DNA of 64,000 nucleotides. Source: Macrolepiota albuminosa (taxonomy: Eukaryota; Basidiomycota; Agaricomycetes; Agaricales; Agaricaceae). Positions 23,276-33,026 of this stretch are shown piece by piece; position 1 is the stretch's first letter; each line of letters starts with the position of its first letter. The position numbers and the translations under genes are program-made. The stretch lies in NCBI GenBank assembly GCA_027475525.1, contig JAMWFC010000052.1, positions 124,001 to 188,000 of the forward strand, in the 5' to 3' direction. The notes below the pieces were generated by a model, which saw only the letters and a list, made by a program, of their open reading frames with translations, did no database searches and had not been told where the DNA came from.

Positions 23276-25866
23276 TCACAACACATGCGGTAGATGCCAT
23301 GCCGCCACCATCGCTAGTCCAGCTATCGCTGCTGGTACAATGTAGGCCAAGTTACCCCCAAAATAACCCTTCTCAACTGACAACACGAACAAACTACGTG
23401 TCACCCCCGGCGCAATACCTCGCAGTGAGTTGGCAAGCATCTGCAAGTTTGACAGTTATGGAGATCTGACTAAACGAAGAGACAAACATCCCTACCTGGC
23501 TCAAACCATTAATGACACCAATTGACTCCGGAGTCGGCGATGACGCGGTTATAAACATAAATATTGCGCCTATGAAATGAGGGATCATTCTCGAGGGTAA
23601 CCTCAAGATTTCCGTTCTCACCAAATGCCAGATTGAAAACTAGGAACAGTATTATTTGTGCACCAAGAACCATACAAAGGATAATGCCATTGCAGACGTC
23701 TTTGGCAAAGAATCTCATGACAGGAAACATGAGAAATAGCGGAACGGCAGATGCAACGCCACACAAAAACGACTTCTTGGGTCCTAGATAATTATGTATT
23801 CTCGTGAAGAACATCAATTGGACAACGCCGTTTATGATTCCGCACGCCGAAATGATGTTGTTGGTCCTTTCAGCAGATAAACCCAAGCCTCCAGAGGAGA
23901 TTGAATTTGCGAGAAACAGAAGTTGGATATTTCTGAAGGTGATTTCGATGAGCGACAGGAAAGCAAAGTTTCCGAGGGCAATTATGACTGGTGGATTCAT
24001 GAAGAGACATCGTATGGATAACAGCTGAGTAGGGTTGAAAGGCAGCTTCTTGGCCACAACCGATACGGCAGCGCCACCGAGTGCGAGGCCGTCCTGCAAT
24101 TCGGGTGGTCTGACATGCAATGCAGAGACGACATGAGTCAATGCACTTTCGTGATGATCTTCTGGATCCGTTACTTCGGGAAGTTCGAACAGACTCGATA
24201 AGGGAGCAGGCGACATGACAGTTTCTTTCAGAAAGAAAAATGCCAAGAAGAATGATGTGATCGGAAGTATGACAGGAACAGACGAGGTGAAAAGATACAA
24301 GATATCAAAAGTCTGGATATATACCTGGTCAGTAGGACGAGAAAGTAAATTGTTGATGACTGGGCCAATCTATTAGTGCCAAAACTGAGTCATCAAACCA
24401 CGGGGTAGTGATACACTAACCGATGCACCAGCAGAATTTGCGAGTGGAATGAAAGCATATATCTTAAGAAGATGTTTTAACGAGTCAAGACTACTCTCGA
24501 TTATGTCCTCACCCGAGCCAGATACGCTGCATCAACCATTTCAGCCATCATGCTGTAAATTGAGGTCGTATTATCATTGCTGAGTTTCAGAGAGAGTAGA
24601 ATTTACCCTCTTATAACGCCGTCATTTCCATCTATCGACACGTCAAGAAAGGGACGAGATAAGCTTTAGGAATTTACTCACTAAGCCCACTCATCAGAGA
24701 ACAACTATCGTCGATGATGGTCAGCATCTAATCACAAACAATGCATACTCGACTAACCTCACAAGAGAACCCCAAAAGGACTGTGAAACTCCGAAACACA
24801 TCATGGACAAGGATGAACCTATTAGTCCAACGAGGATGACAGGTCTCCGGCCAACCTTATCTGAAGCTCTACTCCAAAAAAGAACCGTTGAAGCTTCAGC
24901 AAAGTAGAATATGGATCGCTGTTGATTTTCACCAACAATTGTACTTTCCATGTCGTATGATACAAAGGAAGATTCATACCAGAAACTCGGCAAGGTATTC
25001 AAGCTGTTCGTTGGTCCCAATATTTGGGCCAATAGCACTACGAATGAGCTAAATTTACAGTGGAAATAAGAACGCAAAACATTCTCAAGGGGTCACGAGC
25101 ATACCTCCGTGGTGAAGGGCGACACAACGTGCGTTGTAAGAGGTCCTACCATCTGAAGGAACATGAGTATGGATACTTGCGACCAAGGTATCCTCCTCGC
25201 AGATTGCAGGAGGGGTGTGGCCTCGTCCATAAGCTCCATCACAGATATAAGCGGCACCAGCGGCGAAGAAGCCATTGCTGATGATGCCTCAGTCGAAAGG
25301 GATGATGAGGGCAATATCTCATTGGATAACTTGTCGAAGGGTACATCTATAACTGATTTCCTTCCAAGTTTGGGCAGATCATCCAGGGGTCGGTCGAATT
25401 GTAAAGAGTCCGATGTAACGCGAGCTGGACTGGCCTCCTTGACTGAAGAAGCCCTCAGTACTGTGAAAGGGGTTGGTATTGGTGTCCGAAACTTGTCCAT
25501 ATCGACGGGAAAATAAGAAGACTCGGAACCCGATAATGCTTTCGCATTGTTAAGTGAGAATGTGTTCGTAGGTACGTCAGCAATATCTCCTGCGGCGCTG
25601 ACGGAAGAAACTTCGAGTGCAGCTGATAACGCCTCAGATAATGCTGGAGGTAATTTAGATGGAGCGCTGGTCTGAGGGCAGACCTGCAATTTCGTATCAG
25701 AATGAGACATTGACGGATCGATGGACGAGACAACCTCGGTCACAACAACATTACACGAAGTAGAAAGGACGGTCGTTGAAGAGATTTCGGATTGTACCTC
25801 GAGAGCGGTCAATGACAACTCTTTTGGTCCGTGTATCATCGAAAGGTTTGTCTCGGCCCTTTGCAA
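23276..25866 (-). CDS. MFS transporter, DHA1-type, with a long N-terminal extension
   Basis: The first exon (25866-25093) encodes about 235 Ser/Thr/Pro-rich residues before the first membrane segment (RIPWSQVSILMFLQMVGPLTTHVVSPF, near residues 228-254). Further exons carry the MFS loop 2-3 motif SDKVGRRPVILVG, short exons reading SCSLMSGLS, DVSIDGNDGVIR and MMAEMVDAAYLAR, then AYAFIPLANSAGASIGPV. TM7-12 are at 24300-23509 (FLKETVMSPAPL marks the central loop). The last exon reads MLANSLRGIAPGVTRSLFV and ends at the stop at 23276. The group resembles fungal transporters related to plant ZIF1 and other DHA1 proteins; the substrate is unknown. Related genes of this type lie at 26491-28443 and 46671-48540 with shorter N-termini. 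Confidence 0.8.
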
Positions 25867-26490
25867 GGTATCCTCGAGTTATTAAGACCGGAAGTAGTCA
25901 AAACCGTCGACGTTAGATTGAAAGCCTAGCAATCTGTCGGTGGCGGGGTCTTATCATGATCACTTTCTGAGCCGAACATTTTGAAAGAGCGACTAGTACA
26001 TAGATGCTGTTCGAAGAAGCATCCCACCAATGACGGCACATAACGAATTACTTGATTAGGTGAGAAGGTGAGAAGGAAGCTCAAGCGATTTCAATTACCG
26101 CGGGGCCTGAAAACTGCCACCTGTTCGGATCGGCGCTGACAGCGCTGACCCATGGAGCATCGAGCTCCTCGAAAATGGAACGGGACTTGAAATCCCTGAA
26201 CTGCAGTTTGACGTCTCGAACGGTAGATTCTGTTCTTCGACGGAGATGCAGTTGGAGATTGATAGCCAGTCTGTTAAGCTGCAAGATCCAGAATACAATG
26301 TTCTTTCAGCTTGAAAGCATTGAGATTGGGACATGTTGTTTCGCGTCATATCCCAGCGAGCAAAGTATGGTCCAACTATGACTGCCATTGCAAATTCCAA
26401 AATTGATACTTCGCGTAGATCCATCAGATACATCTTTACATTAGCAATTAGGAAGACCAAGGAGAAAGTTCAGGTAAACAATTATTATGA
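25867..26490. other. Intergenic region between two MFS genes
   Basis: A minus-strand open stretch, 26284-26081 (ending DAPWVSAVSADPNRWQFSG and then VIEIA stop), has coding-like composition and could be the last exon of a small gene, but no start or partner exons could be tied to it. Otherwise nothing is recognised. Confidence 0.3.
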
Positions 26491-28443
26491 CTAATTCCAA
26501 ACCTTTTGAGGTAACAGGTAATTTGCAACAACAACTGCGATACCTGTCACGACGGAAAGGACATAGTAAACAAGATGACCCCCAAGATACCCATGTTCGA
26601 TTGACAGAGAGAATAGGCCATTCGCACCAACCGGGCCGATAGTCCTCATTAGGCTTACCGTCATCTGCATTGCATTTGGACATCAGTGGCGATTCTTGCT
26701 ATATATAGCGACGTACTTGGCTCAAGCCGTGTGTCACGCCCAGTGAGGTTCTGTCGGGCGCAGCAGCAGTTATATACATGTAGATTGCCCCTAGCAAGCC
26801 CAAACAAGACAATTGAGTATGAGATAAGAGGAAAAATCTTGCGGTTACGGATTCTCACCATACGACAAACCATATCCAAATGACATAATTGACTGCAAAG
26901 CAATTACCACCCATAGAAGACCATTGAAACCATATGTCTTGACTAGCAGATGCGCAATCGGAAACGTGAGAAATAAAGGAAGAACACCCGCAAGCCCTTT
27001 CACAAATGTGGCTTTATCGCCCAGTCGTCGATGAATTGGTGAGAAGAATAAGATCTGGAAAATTCCTGTCAATGCTCCACCTGCAGCAAGAATCTTGCCA
27101 ATGGTCGGGGGAGGAAGTCCCAGACCACCAAAATCAATGGGTGTCGCGAGAAAAAGAGGTTGTATGGCGCAATATGCTATTTCAATAAGAGCGACAAGTG
27201 CGTAATTGCCCACCGAGATGATGACCCTAGAGTTGAGAACGTGTCGAAGAGGTGTGCTATGTGAGGTCTCTCCTTGTTGTTCGGTCCTGAAGAGATGTCT
27301 GATTGGAACAGGGGACTTGACAGTCTCTTTAAGTAGGTAGAACACAACAACCCAAGCAACGGCGGAGAATATAGAGGGGATGGCACAAGGTAAAAAGTAT
27401 GGGTAAGTCTTGAAAAACTGGAAATCTCCGAATATGCGAGGGTATCGTTCTGCAGGCCGGGAGAGGTAGCCACCGATGATAGGTCCGACCTATAGAAGAT
27501 GTGTAAATGCAGTTACCGCGCTATGTATAGAACCCACTGTCTCGCCGATGGTCCAAGGAAGAGGCAAACAACCCCAAATCTGGCTCACGTTTAGGGATTC
27601 GACATACTGGAGGAGATATGAGAACTTACTATAGGCAAATTTTCTGCGATTGTCAATTCAGGTAACATTCTGTGTGAGTATCGTGATTTAAAAATTATGA
27701 ATCATGCATATAGAATACTTGCTCACGACTTAATGACGCCTACATTCCCATCTAGACAATTTCATGAATTTCATGAGATAATGCATATAGAATACTTGCT
27801 CACGACTTAATGACGCCTACATTCCCATCTAGACAATTTCATGAATTTCATGAGATAGTTTGGAATTGGGTATTTCAGAGACTGACTCAGTATACCACAG
27901 AGGCAGCGGCTAAAAGTTGAAAGCACGTTTAGAGCCTTGACAGTCTGGATCAGATAAGATAAGCTATTTACCTTAAAACGAGGCCCCAGATAGATTTAGA
28001 GAGTCCGAACCACAGCGACGACACGGGTATTCCAGCCAAACCAAGCAGGATGACGGGCTTGCGACCAATCCGGTCTGACAATCTCCCCAGGTATAGGACA
28101 CCTGCTGCTTCCGACAAGTAGAATGCTGATTGCTGGTGCAGTTCAGCGGAGACCGAGGAAAAGTTAGACGTAAAAGACGCACCAATAATCCAACATAATA
28201 ACCAACGTGTGTTTCATTCCCATGCGTGATTCCAATTTCTCGAATGAGCTGAGTTCATTGATAGGCTCGCATCAGATTAAAGCAACAACAGATACTAACC
28301 TCTGGTGAAAAGGGAGAAATTACTTGTGAACTCAAGGGTTCGGCGAGCGAAATGAATAGGATGATCAGAACCTGAGACCAAGGTATCGATGTTGGTTTTG
28401 TCCCCTTGAGTAGTGGAGTCCCCTCGTAGTCTAAAGTGGTCAT
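26491..28443 (-). CDS. MFS transporter, DHA1-type (copy 1 of a duplicate pair)
   Basis: Starts MTTLDYEGTPLLKGTKPTSI at 28443 and ends LLPQKVWN at 26491. Exons in order: TM1 (WSQVLIILFISLAEPLSSQV), IREIGITHGNETHVGYYVGLL, QSAFYLSEAAGVLYLGRLSDRIGRK (MFS signature), a 14-nt microexon (27909-27896), a 25-nt microexon giving DGNVGVIK, MLPELTIAENLPI, VGPIIGG, the large TM6-10 exon (27473-26873), AIYMYITAAAPDRTSLGVTHGLSQ, and the final exon. The 25-nt microexon appears twice (27727-27751 and 27804-27828) because of a 77-bp duplication; including both would shift the frame. The sister gene at 46671-48540 has one. The substrate is unknown. Confidence 0.8.
27704..27857 (-). repeat. Perfect 77-bp tandem duplication containing an MFS microexon
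   Basis: The unit beginning ATGCATATAGAATACTTGC is present at 27704-27780 and 27781-27857 without a mismatch. It carries the 25-nt exon plus parts of both flanking introns. The duplicate MFS gene has the unit once, at about 47890-47955. Confidence 0.95.
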
Positions 28444-28980
28444 TGCGCCAGGTTTCTCGCTAAGGTTATTGAGGCTAGGCAGAGATATAAAAGAAACCCA
28501 GTTAAAGTCCCGCAGATGCCAAAAACTACATCTAGAAATTGGTAGTTAGCTTGCAATGTAAGGAACTGTACAGCCTGAGTGTGATGTCATCTAGCCCATG
28601 GGGCAATTCGGCCAACAAGTTTGGGACGAGATATGAAGGGGCAACGGCCCGATTAGGCATTCCTGAGTGTAATGGCATCATGCCATACTATACCTCCCCT
28701 GATGTTCGGATGACCCTCTGAGTCGGATATCGCCCTTAGTAAGCTGGTCATTTCGACTCCGCTAGGACAAGAGTTTGGAATCCGTGTCGCAGCATACTAT
28801 CGTTGGTTGGGAGTTTCAAAAATTTTACCAATTTGTAAATTAAGAGACATCGACAATACTCTATTTCAATCGGACTTCTGTAGTCGGTGCGATAAATTTC
28901 GAACAAGACACTCCCAGACCAGATTTGAGAATGGTGGACGTGTTGTTGTGTCGGGACGATGCCGGTAGGGCGTGTCCCAA
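28444..28980. other. MFS promoter region, part of a segmental duplication
   Basis: 28444 to about 28660 is similar to 48541 to about 48745 upstream of the sister MFS gene (shared AAAGTCCCGCAGATG and GGGGCAATTC strings), so the duplication includes the promoter. No gene is seen in the rest. Confidence 0.5.
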
Positions 28981-30062
28981 AAGTTGGGAGTTTCAAAACT
29001 TTTGTCACACATCATAACGCTGACTCATAGGGGAAATTTCAACTCCGCTACGGCAATTGAGCACACGGTCGAATTGCTTTTCCGTCGCACTCCCAATCCA
29101 AGATGTAACTCAAGATATATATTCAAAGAGTAAGTAGAGAAATTATCAAGTATGCATAACTAAATATTGTCTTACAAAATTATACAGGTCAAGATTTGCA
29201 AGATACGAGATGGTGAGCGAAACAAATGCGGTACATCGAAACAAATGCGGTACATCAAGATGAGGATGATAGAAGGGTGGAGGGGGTGTGTGTATTTGAG
29301 AAGCATGGTGCGGGCATGTGCAGAGGTGGGTAGATTGGCTGTTGTCGAGCCACATATAACGGTTGACAGACATGATTGACAATGTTTGAAGACAGCGGGC
29401 TTGGTGGTGAGGGTCTGAGAGTCTGTGGTGGTGCAGGGGTAGGCCCAGCTGTAGGTGCTATATTGAGGTTTGAAGCCTCCTCTCCAGCCTGTGCAGTAGG
29501 CCGACGTCGTGTCCGATTGAAAATGCCTTCATATCTTGGATTTTCACGCAAGGTGGGGTTGGCATCGAAATGAGCATTTAGAGTAATTTTCAACTTCAGG
29601 ACTGATGCTACTTTGCTGAGAAGAGGTCTTGACAGAAGCTTTGTGACGAGGAGGCATGAATACTTGATTAAACGAAACGCGACGCGACGCGTTGAGCGGA
29701 CTTTGAATCAAATCAATAGTAAGTCACGCTCAAATACCTTGTTTCTTGTATCTCATGCCTCACACGTCAGGATGTTCTAAAATCGTGAAGATTACTTCTC
29801 TGAGAGGTCTATAAGACTCTTGGAGACTTTGGTACTGATTTGCTCACTGACACTTAATTCCGGAACCCTTTGAATACAATTTTCTCCATTTTCTATTCTT
29901 GTTGACTATATCGCAACATAGATAGATGTGTATCCCTTCATTTTTGTGGTCAACTATGTTGTACTCCTATTGAACTAATATATCGCTTGAAAGATCAGTG
30001 GCTCCATGTCCACGATCTCTTAGTATTCTGGATTTTGAAACTCCCAACCCTTTTGAAAGCCA
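28981..30062. mobile_element. Possible terminal-inverted-repeat element
   Basis: GTTGGGAGTTTCAAAA occurs at about 28983-28998, and its reverse complement lies at about 30044-30059, bracketing about 1.1 kb. A further direct copy lies near 28804. The interior has no recognisable transposase. Frames on both strands around 29255-29593 (one Pro/Ser-rich) are unremarkable. A 19-bp direct repeat (GAAACAAATGCGGTACATC) occurs twice near 29218-29256. The element is non-autonomous if real. Confidence 0.3.
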
Positions 30063-30156
30063 TAACACGTGATAGTATGTCCATGTCCACGATCTCTTAG
30101 TATTCTGGATTTTGAAACTCCCAACCCTTTTGAAAGCCATAACACGTGATAGTATG
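30003..30156. repeat. Perfect 77-bp tandem duplication
   Basis: The unit beginning TCCATGTCCACGATCTC is at 30003-30079 and identically at 30080-30156. It includes one arm of the inverted repeat described at 28981-30062, so that arm is present twice. Confidence 0.95.
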
Positions 30157-30236
30157 GCAATAACGTATATTCGTATCAGTATTGTTACAATATAATTCTG
30201 GAGTCAAGGATGTTGACCCATAGGTCTTATGTCCGC

Positions 30237-30390
30237 GCATCCGATCAAATCACGTGCTTATTGCTACATCATCAGTCGTTCCCTCTCTTTTCACAGCCTC
30301 AGTTGTTCACCATGCATCCGATCAAATCACGTGCTTATTGCTACATCATCAGTCGTTCCCTCTCTTTTCACAGCCTCAGTTGTTCACCAT
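30237..30390. repeat. Perfect 77-bp tandem duplication
   Basis: The unit beginning GCATCCGATCAAATCACG is at 30237-30313 and identically at 30314-30390. It lies 80 bp from the preceding 77-bp duplication and shares no sequence with it. Confidence 0.95.
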
Positions 30391-30567
30391 CACCAAGGCT
30401 CGACACTGAGGCTGTAAGTGATTAATACTTGGTCATTCTTCGTCCTTGTAATAATACTCATACTTCCTACTTAGTATTTTAATTGTGTCTTTATAGGTAT
30501 ATTAATCTTAGTTGTTCACCATCACCAAGGCTCGACACTGAGGCTTATTTTAATTGTGTCTTTATAG
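30378..30567 (+). repeat. Direct repeats A-intron-B ... AB
   Basis: A 36-bp block A (AGTTGTTCACCATCACCAAG onward) is at 30378-30413, followed by 61 bp beginning GTAAGT and ending TTAG, then a 22-bp block B at 30475-30496. At 30510-30545 A recurs and is directly joined to B at 30546-30567, with the GT...AG segment missing exactly. This is the pattern of an unspliced and a spliced form side by side. Confidence 0.85.
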
Positions 30568-31324
30568 AGGTCCGGGATTCCAAAGGAATCGAAGACGATT
30601 CTAGTAATCTGTACCTTTGGCCTCCAGGGTCAGGTCTGCTAGAAGTTGAGCAGCTGTCAAAAGCTGTCGCAACGAGTTGATGGGGTCCTTACATTGAGTC
30701 ACAAGTCACACATAGGGAGTATTTTAATCCAATAATAGTATGCTATTGATGTAAATTCATAAGTTGACAAGTCTCCGTATTCTAAGTCTCATTTTATGTA
30801 TAACAAACATTGATAGTGCAACATAAGTTAGGAGAAAGTTTTTCACATCAGACATAATCTAAAAGTAAGCATGTTCAAGATATGTATATACACAGCTGTC
30901 CGACCAATCCAAACATTTATGGTGACCTAGTGGCCCTCAACTCATATGCTATATCATCATTCAAGATAGATGTAACATCCACTTGGCATGTGGGATGGGA
31001 AGTTTTCTTCCTATTTGTATTGTCCATAGTTTGGTGTTTATGAGTCGGAGATGAGGGTTCAATTATGAGATTATATAATCCCAGTTGGTTGCATACCCAA
31101 TTATCTTTGCAAACATCATAGTGCTATTGGATGATTTTCATAAATGACTTTGAGCCTTGATCCCAATAGTAGGGGGGTTTTGAAGTGTTCCTAATTGTGT
31201 AATTGATTTGTGAGATGGTTTGCTATATTGACAAGAGTACTAATAAACTATAGACTTATGTGTGAGCTTGTGGATCAAACAGACACATAATTTCATCTGA
31301 ATCAATGCTACCTTTCATTATGGA
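30568..31324. other. Repeat-like AT-rich sequence, no intact gene
   Basis: 30568-30680 has a short open stretch after the repeat (LYLWPPGSGLLEVEQLSKA then stop) that could be an exon end. From about 30720 the sequence becomes AT-rich and CpG-poor. Nothing else is recognised. Confidence 0.3.
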
Positions 31325-33026
31325 TCAGTTGATTGAACAAACAAAGGAAGAATTAGACATATCTTGTAAGTCACAGAATAGAAAATTATTCTGAGAATAG
31401 ATGACAGAGAAGTGAACAAATGCATGAATAGTCTTTGTCATGTCATCTGATGCCTTGCCAAATATATCATTACCAGTGAATTTGTGCACTTCTGAGTCTA
31501 TGGGACTACAGGGAAGAAAAGGTGTAGCAATAAAGCCATGGAAGGGAACATGGATACTACCAGATGCCAACTAATCAAGTGTTCCAAGTATTGAATTTGG
31601 ATAGTTAAAGCAAAATCTCAAAAAACAAATAATATAAGTTAAAATATAGTTAAGATTGTTGAAACATAATACTAACAAGGGATGGTCTTCAATCCTTGAG
31701 CCATAGAATGTTTATTGAACTTGGCCTTGAATCAATGGACACAGAGCTAAAAGCTCATATTTGCCAGTCAAATTCTTTTTCACTTCATTAGATGTTGTTT
31801 GCTCATCAGAATTCTGAGTCAAAACATATTTTTAGCTATTGAATCAAGCCTATAAATTATGTCAATGAGATATGTAGTAGATAATGAATGCAATTACTTA
31901 TATATATAGCACGTTTAGTGGCACCACTATCAATATAGCCAGTAGTATTGAGTCTTATTCTGTTTGACATCTTTGCCATGCATCTGATCAGTAGCAATTT
32001 CAATGCCTTTTTTCTCCTCAGATGTTGTCAAAGCAACTTTGCCATCATCAAGAACAATAGCTGTAGATCTAATAAATGTGTACTTTTGCATAAGTGGATT
32101 GTGAGTCTATTGTGGTAGTGGCATAGCTGGATTCCAAAATTTGAATGCATTTTTGAGTACAATTTTTGTGCTTAAACTAGCCATATATATAGTATTCAAT
32201 ACATGACAGCTTGTTTCAGAAATAACAGAATAAAAAACTGATAACTTTTTAGAACCTGATGCAAGCATTAGTGAAGTAGTGTCAGCTTGTCCATGTTCAA
32301 GGCTCTTCTTTCTTGAGCTTGCAAAAGAGCTCAAATAGACTGCTGAACTCTAAAATACAAATCACTATGTAAATATTCTATAATATTAATATAAACTGAA
32401 TACTTTACTGCATAATTGAAAATTGATGCAGTAATTGCTATATGAATTTTGATGATAGAAGCTTTGATATTTGAATCTGTTATAAGTTTTTGCATTTGAA
32501 ATTCTTCAAATATTTTGCAAAGAGGCATAGTTAGCTCATCAGCTTTGCTATTGATTCTATAATAGTTATTTTTTACTTGTTGAAGAAGTTCATCTAAGCA
32601 TGCTTTTATTTCCTTCTACTTGTCAAATGCTTGACAAGTATGTATACCAGGCCAAACTTAATACAAAAACATATAATGCACCTCAACAAGCTTGGACTTT
32701 TCATCATATTGCCATAAAACGGCAATAATAGTAATATTTTTTATTTTTTTTATGGAGCTTGACTTTATTTTTTTCTGCTGGCATTTAAAAGTAATCTGGC
32801 AAGCTTTAGAAAGATTGTTGAATTTATTGCTTGAGCTAGTTGTCTGAACTGTATGAGGAGGCCCAGCATGAAGTCTAGTATCAGATACATGTGCACAATG
32901 AGTTCTTGCCTGAGACAATATAGCTGAGGCCAAGTTTATAGTATTGTTATGGTCAGAGGAGTTTAGCAATAAGTTAAAAGCATTAGAATTATTCTGAGCA
33001 AGTAAATAGGCTACACCAGAAAGCAT
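31325..33026 (-). pseudogene. Decayed fungal alpha-kinase-like gene
   Basis: Minus-strand pieces in several frames suggest a mutated multi-exon gene. The most telling, at 31570-31325, reads VHKFTGNDIFGKASDDM, then IHAFVHFSVIYS and LLFCDLQ-like sequence (here FLFCDLQ). This resembles the end of alpha-kinase (EF2K/MHCK-type) domains found as families in some mushrooms. Other pieces are 32107-32334 and 32658-33026 (the latter Ser/Asn/Lys-rich). Stops and the CpG-poor composition argue against function. The family assignment rests on a short stretch read by eye. Confidence 0.4.

Noticed and set aside
29255..29593. 112-codon Pro/Ser-rich minus-strand ORF
   Set aside because: Overlapped by equally open frames on the other strand; low-complexity content and no homology recognised.
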